Of a DNA stretch of 64,000 bases, positions 9,605-20,626 are shown piece after piece. A program made the position numbers and the translations under genes. The DNA lies in assembly GCA_021307315.1 (NCBI GenBank), contig JAJSPD010000106.1:55144-119143 (forward strand), in the 5' to 3' direction. How positions within the stretch are numbered: the stretch's first letter is position 1; each line of letters starts with the position of its first letter. The DNA is from Bisporella sp. PMI_857. Lineage: Eukaryota > Ascomycota > Leotiomycetes > Helotiales > Helotiaceae. The notes under the pieces were generated by a model that saw only the letters and a program-made list of their open reading frames with translations, was not told the origin of the DNA and did not search any database.

Positions 9605-11265
9605 AGAGGTTGTGAAGTTGTAGGTGCCGAGTTTGTTGTTGTTTACCTGCAGTTCAGGCGCCGAAACATCTCTTACTGGAACGTCTCTTAGTCAGCAGTG
9701 CACGGACCAACCAGGATCTCGCATCCAGCCGGAGGGGCATGAATTCGCCGTCAGGTCTATGACCCAATTTACAGTACTGACTAATGATGTGGTTGTTTTG
9801 AAGTGTTAGGTTAATGTGCCGTTCCTTGTTGCAGAAATGCCTAAACCGGTTGTATGCCCGACCCAAGTAACTGGCGGTGCCAGTCCTCTGGCTGTCTCGT
9901 CAACTGACCCTAACCTGAAGGCAACACCACAAGGCGGATAGAATTGGTTTAGAAAGGAAGGGGTGTCTGCAACAGAGGAATATATGTCACAGACACAGGC
10001 AGATGTGACAAGGGCAGAGTTCGCACTGGCTGAATGAAGTTCAGGCAATGTATGCACTGCTACATGGTGATTGTTGGTGCAGGGTAGTCCCAATCAAATG
10101 TTAAACCTTGCTCAAATTCTCACGATAGCTATGTGAAGAGAATGTAGCATGGAATGGGAGAGGAAGAATGGTGAGGGAATTTGCATTTGTACGTTTTTGC
10201 GGGGCGAAAGCGGTGACTTTGTTTAGTGTGCTTCGGCGCCTGTTTCAGACAGGGTTCTGCGTCATGGCACTGTGTAGCTCTACTGGCCAGCTCCTTTTTT
10301 TCGGGTGATACAGACTGACATGATACCTTTTCATAGCTTCCTCGTAAGTTGCGAAGTGGTGGCTAAGCCAAAATTAGAACAGTTTCAGCTAAGAAATTCA
10401 TCAAATCTTTCTTCCATGTGTCAAAGTTATCTCTGCCGGAGAGGGCGGTTCCCCTATAGGTTGCTTTCCCCATACTGAGAATGAGTTTCGATGGAATATC
10501 TTGAATTCTGTGAGTTCAGCCGATCTTAGGTCTGCGTAGCGAAATACGAGCCTTCAGATTTTATGGGCACGGACGGTTTTCAACGCCGCGCCTTCGTGGG
10601 CTGCAAATTAGGATTGTTCTTCCAAATGATTGGTCCTCTGCGATGCGGTATGTTTCAGCCCTTGGACCCTAACACTCACCACCAACTGGTTCATCCCATT
10701 TCTGAAGGTGTCAGAAGCGCTTACGCTGATCGACTCTGCTGGTTCCTTCGGGCATCATTGTCTAACGGTTTGACAGCCGTCAGCCCTTGCCTTTTAGCGA
10801 TGTATTGGCTATGATGTATCCTCATTACAAACACGGTTTATGCTGCTTTATACTTACTTCTCTACGCTGAACCTAGTGGCTATCTATCGGCATGATCCAC
10901 GAGTTGCTTTTCCCAGTTCGCTTACAAGACTTTCCAGGGCGACTTCGATACACGGACCAGAAGCCAACAAGAGCCATCAGGGGACCGGTTTTCTGGTTAG
11001 ACTATTCGGAGGTGATGGGAAAGCTTAACGGTCGGCGGCATGAGCCATTGAGTCACGGCTCAGCGCTAAGCCTAAAGTAGATTCCACTTCGTGCTCCTCT
11101 CATTCCTTCCGTAGCTTTGTCATTGATTAGTCATATTTCAACACTTTGCAGCCTTGCCCATTTCAATCTAAACCTTGAACTCCCTTCCAAGTCAGCCATT
11201 TATCAGCTTTCTTCCTACCTCCCTCATATTTTCACCTTCAAGTTCCCGTATTCGGTCCTTCTAGA
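9605..11265. other. Intergenic, no gene recognised
   Basis: This 1.66-kb stretch lies between the divergently transcribed nuclease-like gene and the kinase gene and must hold both promoters. Pyrimidine-rich tracts precede the kinase start (about 11090-11260), as is common in fungal promoters. The reading frames seen here are short and unconvincing. Confidence 0.5.
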
Positions 11266-12132
11266 ATGGCTGCTTTGAAGTACTATGGCTCGACGTCTAG
11301 CTTCTCTCGAGTACAACCAGGAGTGATCCTGAAATCGCCCACACAGGTCTGGAAAGAGAGTCCTTGTTACCAAGAATTGACTAAGGAGTTTGCGCACAAC
11401 TTCTTGGTCGAGCGCCAAATATTCGACAAGCTGGGAGACCATCCAAGGATCGTAAAGTTCGTTCATCTCTAGCCATAAAGGCGGTTTATCGTGTTAATTG
11501 TTATTTTCAGATATCTGGGATACCAAGACGCCATAGGCATGCAGCAAGGGCTACTCCTTGCTGAGGCAAGCCACGGCAATCTACAGCAGTATATCGACGA
11601 GAACAACAGCTTCATTGCCCTTTCTCTGCGCAAGAAATGGTGCCGGCAAACGGCTGAATCCATCGCGTATCTTCATAGCAAAGGCGTGATACACTCGGAT
11701 TTGCGCCCCGAGAACTTCCTCGTTCACGCCACTTCGACAGCGTCTCTAGACATCTGGTTATGCGACTTTGGTGGGTCAACGTGTGAAGAGCTGGGTCTGG
11801 ATGGAGGGCATCTTCCCGACGCCGGCTTCTTTGATCCTACACAGGAATATTTGTCCACCCCAGCAACCGATATCTTTAGCCTTGGATCTATCTTTTATAC
11901 CATCCTGACAGGGCATTGGCCTTACAAATCACCTGGTCCATTCAAGACAACAGAGGAAATGGACAGATATGACCAAAAAGTGGACCTTCTTTTTAGGCAG
12001 GGGAAATTTCCTGACTTAGGAGGATTGATTGGTGGGAAGGTCGTCATGGGCTGTTGGATGAAGAAATACAGTACCGCGGAGGAGATCCTGTGTGCTCTAG
12101 AGGCGGAAATGCCGATGGATGATGACGAGTGA
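11266..12132 (+). CDS. Small protein kinase-like protein (270 aa, one intron)
   Basis: Exon 1 is 11266-11456 and exon 2 is 11511-12132. The 54-nt intron begins GTTCGT and ends TTTTCAG; splicing joins DHPRIVK to YLGYQD in phase. The fold is a minimal Ser/Thr kinase. VILK carries the ATP-site lysine (about residue 25), VERQIF supplies the helix-C glutamate, HSDLRPENFL is the catalytic loop (HxD with the downstream Asn), and CDFGG is the metal-binding DFG. SLGSIFYTILTGHWPY matches the helix-F region. The glycine-rich loop is degenerate, and the protein ends soon after the kinase domain with an acidic PMDDDE tail. Similar short kinases are common accessory genes in Pezizomycotina. Substrate unknown. 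Confidence 0.88.
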
Positions 12133-12903
12133 CATTTGAGCTAAGAACTGCGGTTGTGGCCAGCGGCGCAGCATGTGTTCGCAAAGGCATAGTAATAGAC
12201 ACTTCGAAGCTATTTCTTCTAACTATTACCTACACCGCCAGCCTCAACTCTGCGCCCTTCCTAGCCCCCGAAACGCAAACGCTCTCAACCCCCTCCTCTC
12301 GGAATCGGGAAATCACGTGTCAAGCAATGAGGCAGGCGAAGGCCACATTGTCCAGTTTCAGTGTATTTAAGCTGCACGTGCTCCTAGATTTACAAGATAA
12401 GCTTTGATTCCTACAGTCCCACCGATAGCAGAAAGCGGCCCCTAGCGCAGGTCAAACACGCAGCCCGCTCCCCCGCCTGTCAAAGATATGCTGGGGCGAC
12501 GCTCGAGAATGAGTGGAATATAGGCTTGGTAAAGTGATGTCTTAGTGGGGCGATTTCTTCCGCGGGGTAAGTGTGGAGTTCAAGTATGGCGCTGGAGTGG
12601 GTTGACTTATCCGGGGCAGCAGTTTGTCATACAAGCAAGCACGAAGTGAGAGAGGAGTGCTCGATTGGCTTGGGGTTTTAGCTATAGGTAAGAAAATACT
12701 GCGGCATCTTTCTAAATGAGTGTGGTCCAAAGCCGGTCAAGTTTTGGTAGATCAATCCGATGCAGCCACTGGGAGCTGAGAATGAGTGGATGGATTGATA
12801 TCCTGGCAGCATCCCTCCCTCTTCCTTCGTCCATCAATCCTCCTACGGTCATTAGTACTGGAAGAAAATATCGTGCAACGACAAACTGACAACTTATAAC
12901 AAC
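12133..12903. other. Intergenic, no gene recognised
   Basis: This holds the 3' flanks of the converging kinase and 58-aa genes. The reading frames at 12129-12407 and 12542-12730 have no recognisable features. Confidence 0.45.
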
Positions 12904-13080
12904 TTAGGGGTTAATGCAGTTGTATTCTCCACACTTTTCCTTGACCCTTTTGGAGGCCAACGGAATAACTTTGACCGTATGACCTTCTTTGCCTTGATCT
13001 TTGCAAGCGGTGAACGTGACATCTTGGTCTTTGGTGTCGCCACACGCGAAGATCTTTTTAGAAACTGTCTTCTCGCACAT
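12904..13080 (-). CDS. Small Cys-containing protein (58 aa)
   Basis: The ATG at 13080 opens a 58-codon frame ending in TAA at 12904-12906. It reads MCEKTVSKKIFACGDTKDQD at the start and KEKCGEYNCINP at the end, with five cysteines and many lysines. A good intron (GTAAGT...CTCTTAG, 13139-13082, 58 nt) ends two bases before the ATG. The frame also stays open upstream across that intron (NNCIQPIDANTYPRST), so the protein may begin in an earlier exon. No signal peptide is visible in the 58-aa form. It resembles the small Cys-containing proteins common in ascomycetes; function unknown. Confidence 0.55.
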   Translation of the reverse strand: MCEKTVSKKIFACGDTKDQDVTFTACKDQGKEGHTVKVIPLASKRVKEKCGEYNCINP

Positions 13081-13139
13081 GCTAAGAGGTGAATGTTAAA
13101 AGGCGCTGGGTGTGGCAGGAAACTTGCAGGAGAACTTAC

Positions 13140-14385
13140 GTTGAGCGTGGGTAGGTGTTAGCGTCTATAGGTTGGATGCAGTTGTTGGGTTGAGATCGCG
13201 CTTGATTGGGAATGGATCGCGAAGGAACTACGGTCGAGAAATGAAGCAGATTTACACATCAGATTCAATACTTTAAAAGTAAATGGCGGACGCCGCTCGT
13301 TTTGTAGACATTAACAATATGTACAAAGCCATTTCAGCCAACAAGGCAGCCGCTGCTTCAACCAAAACTCTCCACAAAAGGCCTCTGCTATCCGAGCCGC
13401 TGGCCAACTTCATGCCAGCAATCTTCAATAGCCTGCATATACCTGCCTAGTTTCTGATAGTTTTGACTCACAGCGCCTGTGCATGGGAGGCCCGACCCGA
13501 TTCTGCTTCAGAATCAGGTTAAGTTCCTGCCCAATCATGAATCCGTAACACCCAAGAACGAGGAGCAGGGCGTCCCTATGACTCACACGACTAACGTCAA
13601 CTGGGTCGTACCAGTCCCTGGGCTGTGGCACGACCGTGTTGACTTCTGTGAAGGCAAACCGTGTCCACGACGGCGCGACGCGATCCCAGTATGGCAGGGC
13701 CTTGAACGACGGTTTAGGTTGCCTGCGGTGTCTGTAGACTTCCAGTTAGACTAGTGGGCATGCGAAAAATCAAGTTCGCATGTTTCGCTATACCAGCACG
13801 TGACCACATCACAGCTGCCTTCAATGATGGAACAATACTTCAGGGATTCAGGCCAGAGATTTGAGAGTAAAGTATCCATACGACACTCGGTAGTTCGGTT
13901 AATGTATTTCAGTCCTCGAAACTGTCAAAACGTTATGAGCCCGGTGCTAGACTTAGTAAACAACCCAAATAGTGCCTTGGAACATTTTCACTTGGCTCGC
14001 GTTGAGAACGACTTTCCTGTCGTGGAGAGGGCCATTCACAACAGAAGCGGGAATCAGTTTAAAAATGGTTCTATTCTCCTCATCTCAATAATTTTTATGC
14101 TAAAGAGATCATTAGACACTTCTATTCAATATAAGCCCCCTAAAAAAAGTCGCACGATATACACCACTACGACTCTAACTATACGATGCTGCGCGGTCGG
14201 TGCCACCAATGGCTACAATGCAGATATTTCTCACTCAAAATCGAATCTCGCTGCTTTGGTTCAGTCAGTCACTTAACACCTGCGCAACTACGCCAGTACT
14301 TCGAGCTACGTAGCCCCAATTTCAAGAAAACTACATCAATATGTCAGCATTTGACTACTTGAGTGTCTCTCACCGGCTACATAAC
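13140..14385. other. Intergenic; possible degraded coding fragment on the minus strand
   Basis: Around 13790-13425 the minus strand reads PYWDRVAPSWTRFAFTEV and further coding-like sequence without a start, which may be a relic of a gene. The rest shows nothing recognisable. Confidence 0.35.
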
Positions 14386-14865
14386 CTACAGTGGTACTTG
14401 TCTAACCCATATTGTGAAGTTGCTACTATTGCTGGCACTGAGTTCACTTGAGATCGAAGCAACGTGGTGGATCAAGCGTAGATCTTCAAGGGAAAAATTC
14501 TCAAAAGGAATTGCTGGAAAGACACATAGACCTGGGAATGAAGATCGTCCAATCTGTTGCCAACTCCGAACTTCAGTCTCAACTTCAGAGGTCCACATTA
14601 AGTTGGCTCTAGTAATAATCGATTCTCGCTGTTCGTTTTCCGGTATATCCTGATATGGGCAACGGCGATTGTATTTCGTACAATTTTTACCGTGGGGACA
14701 GTCATTGCTGCTGGTTCTGTGATGAATAAGGAGCCAAATTTGGGACATACTACTGAGGTAAGGTTTTATCGCATCGTATATGTCGACGCTTACACGTTGC
14801 GCATCCGTTACGAGATTTAGTGTGGCTGCTAACGTCAACATGCAAATTCGTGTTCTTCTTGGCAA
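14386..14865 (-). pseudogene. Fragment of a Zn2Cys6-type transcription regulator
   Basis: The frame contains CPHGKNCTKYNRRCPYQD, which resembles the second half of a fungal Zn2Cys6 cluster, and later FSLEDLRLIHHVASISSELS, which resembles the middle-region start of sterol-regulator-like factors. The first half of the zinc cluster is not seen upstream, and the frame stops at 14386 just where the conserved helical domain should continue. The fragment therefore looks like the remains of a regulator gene. The match is by pattern only. Confidence 0.45.
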
Positions 14866-15615
14866 ACATACCTCCTTCTCGGAGTCTGGCTTGTAGGACT
14901 AGTCATGTTGCGAGTACTATGACTTGATGAATGGATTGTGCAACAATGAAGCTATAGACGACCATCGATGACCGGTATAAGTATGCTTCTTGATCGGGTG
15001 GTAAATATATAACACCGACCAGAAAGGCGAGTCTCCACTTGAAAGCAGATCCTGTTGAGATTTTGGCAATGCCATTCACATGAAGGTTCCTTCAATCCGC
15101 GGCCTGTGGACGGCAAGAGTACATACCTTCGTGGCGTCAGCCGCTTCATGAAGTTGATTCGTTGATGGCAATGGTCAGGGGTATTGATGACTTTGTTGAC
15201 ACAATTTCTGGGACCCCGATGCTCCACCTTTTCAGGGTACCTTTGTGACGAACCCATTTCACGTCTGTCGCTATAGTTAAGGTTCGGTCCTTATGAAATT
15301 AGTCTGTTCCGTCGATTGATGGTATAGTATCGGTTCGTCCGTGTGCAATAATATTCACCGTCTTTATTTTAGTTCTTTCGGGCTTGATACAGTTAGAACG
15401 TAGAATACGACCTTAAGCACGTGTAACGTAGCTTAGGGGTTTGCGATCAGCTCCAAGAAATTCCCTCAATGGACTTGGATCCGAGATGACCATGTTCGTT
15501 GGTACCCTTCTGTTGAGAAGTGATCCATTCTGCTCACGTGTTTTGATTGGCCTCACCCAGTAGAGGCCAAGCTCCAGGCAACGGATTCACCATCGCTACG
15601 CCATAACCCCTAGAT
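14866..15615. other. Intergenic, no gene recognised
   Basis: The short minus-strand frame at 14952-15257 has no identifiable motif. Confidence 0.4.
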
Positions 15616-15617
15616 GA

Positions 15618-15785
15618 AAAAAACGGGACTTTAAGTTTTTAGTACGGATTGATGACCTTTCCCTGCTGGGCTCAACGTGTTAGTGCGAATTGGTGACCTT
15701 TGCCTGCTGGCGGATGAAAAAATTGGGGCTCAAAATTTTAGTGTGAATTGATGACTTTCCCCTGATGCCGGATGAAATACGGAAC
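15618..15785. repeat. Degenerate tandem repeat, about 55-70 bp unit (copy at a second locus)
   Basis: The phrase TTAGTGCGAATTGGTGACCT and close variants (GATTGATGACCTTTCCCTGC, GAATTGATGACTTTCCCC) recurs three times, separated by GGATGAAAAAA and GGGGCTCAA. The same phrase recurs at 26925-27305, so this is a dispersed repeat family. Confidence 0.75.
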
Positions 15786-16136
15786 AAAGGCGGAGTGATG
15801 ACGTTTACCCGCAAGGCTATCACTAATTGGCTCGCAATCACTGTCGCGTGGCCTGACCCATGGGGGTCTAGTATGAGACCAACTCTACTCGTAACCCCAC
15901 CTTTCGCCACGCGAAATTTCGAGCATGCAGGTCCCACTTCTATGCAGGTCATCAATGTACACTAGTAATGCAGGTCATCAAGAGTGGATCCAGACAAACA
16001 CCAGCAAGCAGTCCGTGTTGGATGTCCTTGGCCAATGAAGATTAGATGTCTCCAGTCGGCGATATCAACCACTGTCTATGAGCGATACCAACCACAGTTT
16101 GCCTATGCAGACGTATCAACTTGTTAAACTTGGTGA

Positions 16137-17345
16137 TTGTGTCAGGATGTCCAATTATTCATAGTGCTTATTGTGACAAATTCAAAAGTTGACCCAGACG
16201 CGATTTCGCCAGATACAAAATTCGCCAGCTATGCAAGGGCCAAAATGCAACGCCCTAAGTATGTCAGTCGAAGGGGAACAGAAGATTCAGGGCATAATGG
16301 CGGTGATAAGGGAACTGCTACCCAAATTCTCCGTCGCTGTCTTCAGAAGGCTTTCAGAATTGAGAACGAAGTACCAGACACGACCAGTGAATTCCAAGTG
16401 ATCGACTTTGATAGAATCGGCCTCCTGTATCCTATTCTATCAAACATCAAACAACAATTGAGGAAAGTTCTCGCTCTTAACGGCTTGTCTCAAGTACCAC
16501 TTGAGGATATTTTGAGGCTGCGGCAATTATGCGACGAATATCTGAACGCTGCTCGAATTATAGAGTTTAAACCCGAAGATAACCCAGGAAGAGAACATCG
16601 GGCATTGATATTTGACTGCGGACTTCTATCGGGATACATCTGCCTACTTATCAGGTCTGGAGGTCGTCAAGAGATACAGCTGTGTTCCGGAAACGTTTTT
16701 CAAATTATATCCGATGTTCTCAAAAATGTCTTGGAGACTTGCATTATTCTAACCCTCATTTCGACCAATCAACTGCGAAATTTTGCCAACAATGAGCCAT
16801 TCGCTACTGTTATATTAGCATGCGAACAAATTCTTGGACTTTTTGCAACATTAGTAGGGGACATCAAGTTTTCCGAAACAGTGCTGGATACGCTCGAATT
16901 AACTGTACTTCTTTTGCTGTTCACAGATAATGGCACAGAGAAGACAGGGCTGAAAAAGTTGCGCACCGCAGCCCTGAATTTGATTGTACAGGTTTTCTAC
17001 TATTATTCTACTCAAAGACCGAGTATTCTTAATAAGATCTTGATCTTATTGAAGAAAATGCTAGCCTCGTAGAACTCTCGCGATTTTAAGCTTCTAAAGG
17101 GGGGAAGTATTCAAGTAGTTTCAGCCTTGATCATGCGGATCATTTAGTCAGCGGCTAGCGGATATGATGATAGTCATTTCAACGAGAGGAATACGTCTTT
17201 GGCGAGCGAGTTAGCTTTGGAGGCTAATAGATTGAATGATTCTAGAACGGAAGTCAGAAAAAATCGTACCAAGAAAGTTAAGTCGATGACAATACAAGCG
17301 CTATCTGCTCTCGTTACCAAGCAAGATATTTCTTTATATGGCTAC
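16137..17345 (+). pseudogene. SCC2: SCC2/Mis4-like cohesin loader fragment with two in-frame stops
   Basis: SCC2 (NIPBL) loads cohesin onto chromatin. This frame resembles a part of the N-terminal third of ascomycete SCC2. Matching stretches are VPLEDILRLRQLCDEYLNAA, the ETCIIL...SETVLDTLELTV region, and after the first stop DFKL...GGSIQVVSALIMRII and SASGYDDS-like sequence leading to LASELALEANRLND. All of it is in one frame broken only by TAG at 17070-17072 and TAG at 17145-17147. Both stops fit CAG-to-TAG changes, as produced by RIP. The start and the C-terminal two thirds are absent. It is a duplicated, dead fragment rather than the essential gene. The exact ends are uncertain. Confidence 0.75.
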
Positions 17346-17430
17346 CAAACTCGAAATCAAGCTTGTGGTGGGTTTCCAGCCCTACGAATCATGTGACGGA
17401 GACGCCGGCTGCTGGTAACTCGCCGGCACC

Positions 17431-18115
17431 TTACCTCAGGCACTCAGGCCATTTCCAAGAGGAGTTTAGTGTCACTGGAATTAGGTCACGTTTTTGTGGG
17501 ACTCCTTGAGCAAATGGCCTGAGGTCCCTGTCAAAACTGCACACTGCTCTGCGGTTATTTTGTACCTTTTTTTTCGCGATTCTGGAGACCAGGCTTTTGC
17601 AAATTCATCAATAGCCACATCAATGCACGCTGTACTGGCCCTCAATTTCACTGGGCTGTGCATAAAGGCATGCTCTATCTAGGCATCTATTTTTTGTCCC
17701 GCCCCTGTGCCTGTGTATTGTGGAAAACTCTAATATGTCCTGACCTTGGCCACACCAGAATCTTGAGCAAATAGTAGGAGTGTACTTACACTTTGGACAG
17801 GTCGGGTGGGTTGAACAGATAACCTGGTTAAACTGCGCACTCTGACGACACAAATCTCGGGCTGATATGGCCCAAAATTCACTCAGTTGTGCAATGGAAG
17901 CGGGCGAATCGAATAATTCTATTTAATTGACTGAACACCTTGTGGTTATGGTTGAAAATGAGTTTTAAGATGGAGTCCATTTCGTGGAAGAAAACTCCGC
18001 ACACGCCCAAAAATCTGGACAGGATCCTCAGGCCATTTGTTCGACCAGTGCATGTGACTTACTGATTGTCTGCCTTAGGCATAAAGAAAACAAATGGCCT
18101 GAGCGCCTGAGGTAA
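17431..18115. mobile_element. 685-bp non-autonomous DNA transposon (MITE), 24-bp TIR
   Basis: The ends TTACCTCAGGCACTCAGGCC and, inverted, GGCCTGAGCGCCTGAGGTAA differ at one base. They are flanked by an exact 8-bp repeat, CCGGCACC (17423-17430 and 18116-18123), which fits a hAT-type duplication. A TA duplication inside the TTA/TAA ends is also possible. The same terminus occurs at 52578-52597 next to a psq-type pogo transposase, which favours a pogo derivative. No transposase is encoded. Confidence 0.8.
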
Positions 18116-18123
18116 CCGGCACC

Positions 18124-18344
18124 AGTCCGCCCCCACGTAACCACGTTACAATTCTTTTACTATAGACGTATGCTATTAACGAAATTTTAAATTACATTCC
18201 TGCCCGACTTTTGTTGGGCTTTTATTCATCTTGTACCCAATCCCTCAAAGACAGTTCTTCGACTAAGTCAGCGAGACACTCCAACTTCACTTCAAGATAT
18301 CACAGCAGTGGGTTGCTCAATATAACTCGATTCCTCACACTGAC
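18124..18344. other. Intergenic / 5' flank
   Basis: A short spacer between the MITE and the membrane-protein gene. An intron-like TTTTTCAG at 18350-18357 could belong to the 5' UTR of that gene. Confidence 0.35.
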
Positions 18345-18751
18345 ATGAAATTTTTCAGTCCTCCCCAAAAACCCACAATGGCGACCCTATTAACAACCCT
18401 GAGCCCCACCACAACCCTCCAAACCACTTACTCTCCCAGTCCCTCCAACGATCTCTACTACAACGGCACCAAAGCCACCCAGAAGCCTCAAGATTGCGAT
18501 GTCTCAGGAATCATCTTCCCACGATTTTCGGTGCTGTTTCTTTTATCATAATAATTCTTTTCGTGGGGTTCATGATTATGAGAACCGCGATCAGGAGGAA
18601 GCTATTAGACACGATTAGGGCGACGCGGCTGGAGGAGAGCGAGGCCTTGATGGAGAAATAGCGCACAGAGCTTAAGATGAAGAACCCTGAGTCAGGGCTT
18701 GTTGATGAGAAGGGGAGGCCGATTATTGTTGGTGAGGAACGGGCAGCTTAG
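18345..18751 (+). pseudogene. Small single-pass membrane protein, frame broken twice
   Basis: The likely start is ATG at 18378, in a Ser/Thr/Pro-rich segment (TLQTTYSPSPSNDLYYNGT), followed by DCDVSGIIF. The hydrophobic helix GAVSFIIIILFVGFMIM and the basic-acidic tail RTAIRRKLLDTIRATRLEES lie in another frame after about 18520. A TAG at 18659 then interrupts a frame that continues as RTELKMKNPESGLVDEKGRP to TAG at 18749. One missing or extra base plus one nonsense change (again fitting CAG to TAG) explain both breaks. The topology suggests an outside N-terminus, one membrane span and a cytosolic tail. Sequence error at the first break is possible. Confidence 0.6.
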
Positions 18752-19065
18752 GGTTTGTATCGGGGCTGGAATAGCGAGGAAGCATACAATAATAAGTCAA
18801 CCAGAACTGCAATCAATTGATCCTAAAAGAAGAAGAAAAGAATCGCGGACATAACTACTATGAGTTTTGCTATTACTACTTTGTTCCCGACGTGGTCTCT
18901 CTCCCCAACCGACTGATGCCTAGCGATTAATCCGCTTCAAGAACTTCGAAATATGTGAAACGAATGACGCGCAGGACTGCTTGAAAAATAAACCAAAACA
19001 CCATTGATAGATATCTCTTCCTCCCTTCGCCACCGATCCGCACTTGTGAGTTCCATTACGACTGT
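18752..19065. other. Intergenic, no gene recognised
   Basis: Spacer between the 3' ends of the membrane gene and the DUF6594 gene. Nothing recognisable. Confidence 0.4.
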
Positions 19066-20116
19066 TTATCCGCTCGGCGTCATCGCCGTCCCAACAAATA
19101 CAACCAGCACAGCGGCATACGCAGCAGTCGCCGCAACAATATCCTTATTCTGCGCATCCTCCATCACGTATGCCAATACGATTGCCACGGCAATAACGAA
19201 AAACGACGTTGTCAGAAGCGACGTAAGCTTGGTCCGATGGAGTGTCATAATAAGCATCGGCACAATTAAAGCCAGCCCAGCTGAAGCAGCAATGAGAAGT
19301 CTTATCCTGAAATCCGTCTTCTGCTTTTTTGACCTGGCATTCGACGCTGCCCACTCTTGATAAGAAGGCCCATCCTCGCTACAATAAGTCGTTAAGGTTC
19401 TCTGTAAAGCCTGAACTGCCTTTGCCTCAGCATCCGTACCGAACATGTCCGCCGCGGCTGAAACCTCCAGGGCAGCCAGGTCAACCGCGATCCCAGGCTC
19501 GACTCCTGTTTGGATCGACACCTTGTCAGGTATTTCTTTCCAGTCGTTGTAGTTTTGTAGAGCCGTTGCTGCGTACACTCGAATCAGAATTCGACCAATG
19601 TAAGCTAGGTGCACAAAGGAACTTGCTATAGTGTTCTAGATCTTGGCGAAGCTGGTCAGCCGGGAGACAGTCCCGCCTAACATATGCATCAGTCAGTTTG
19701 TTCAGGGGTATAGGACCCGAAAACTCACATGGCTCGAAGTATGCTTTGAGATTGGTCGAGTTGGAATAAGAAGAGCCTGCCCGTAAGAGAAGATAGTGTT
19801 TCAGCACTTTCGCTTTGGTGTATTGGATATTCCTGCGATAGATGGAATCGATCACCTGGTCCTTTTCATCCGCACTTGTCGTCTTATAATAGCAAAGGTG
19901 ATAGTTCTCTTTGTCTAGCGCGGCAGTGAAGCTGTCAAAAGACAGTGGTCCTGAATTCTCTTGCTCGCTGCCTTTTTCCATTTGGGCGATTGTTCCAGCA
20001 GGGCCAGGGCTGTCTGCATCGCCCACAGGCACACTTCTTCCTGAAACAGCCACCTGGTCCGTTTGGGCACCTGCAGTAATTGGCGGTATTATTCCGACTT
20101 CAAGATCTTCGTTCAT
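19066..20116 (-). CDS. DUF6594-type membrane protein (334 aa, one intron)
   Basis: Exon 1 is 20116-19615 and exon 2 is 19568-19066. A 46-nt intron (GTGCAC...ACGCAG) joins EHYSKFL to STALQNYNDW in phase. Residues 1-60 are a disordered Ser/Gly/Pro-rich region. The middle is helical, with KVLKHYLLLRAG and later EVSAAADMFGTDAEAKA. The C-terminus holds two or three membrane spans (LLIAASAGLALIVPMLIM, TSFFVIAVAIVLAYVME, AAYAAVLVVFVG). The DIVAATAAYAAVLVVFV end is the hallmark of this fungal family of unknown function. No stop interrupts the model. The donor is weak (GTGCAC), so a slightly different junction is possible. Confidence 0.82.
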
Positions 20117-20626
20117 TGTGTTTATAGCAGCAATTTTGAACAGCGGTTTTGTCGTGAAAGGGCCCGGGCCACTTGGTGGACGAACAAGCAGCCCTAGAAA
20201 TCTCTCGGCCTTGAGTCTAGTAAGCAGGTTTGGGGATGTGCAATTACCGAGTGTGTTTCACTTGAAATGCAGCGGACAATCGACGAGGATTAGGCTGAAA
20301 GTTGAACAAGCATAAGATAGGGGGTGGTTGACTGAAATGATGCAGAGCTGAAAGTCGAAGATGCGCCACAGCGGCAGAACCCCTGCAGCTTGCAAGGGGC
20401 TAGCGGTGGTATCTTGAGTGACAAAAATATGCTGTACTGTACCTTGAACTTAAGTTACCGATCAAGGAGGCCGAAGTCATGAAGCAAGTAACAATTTAAC
20501 AATGCTGACGACTATCATATCTACACGACCGCAAATTCGGCCAACAATGCCTAACACCGCCATCACCTATGCCCACCAAGTCAATCTCTTCTCCATCAAT
20601 TCATCACTAATCCATATCTTCCAAAC
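20117..20626. other. Intergenic between the DUF6594 gene and SDHB
   Basis: Both neighbours are on the minus strand, so this holds the DUF6594 promoter and the SDHB 3' UTR. No further gene is seen. Confidence 0.45.

Noticed and set aside
13425..13790. Minus-strand coding-like stretch (PYWDRVAPSWTRFAFTEV)
   Set aside because: Looks protein-like but has no start, a stop upstream and no family I recognise; kept only as a note.
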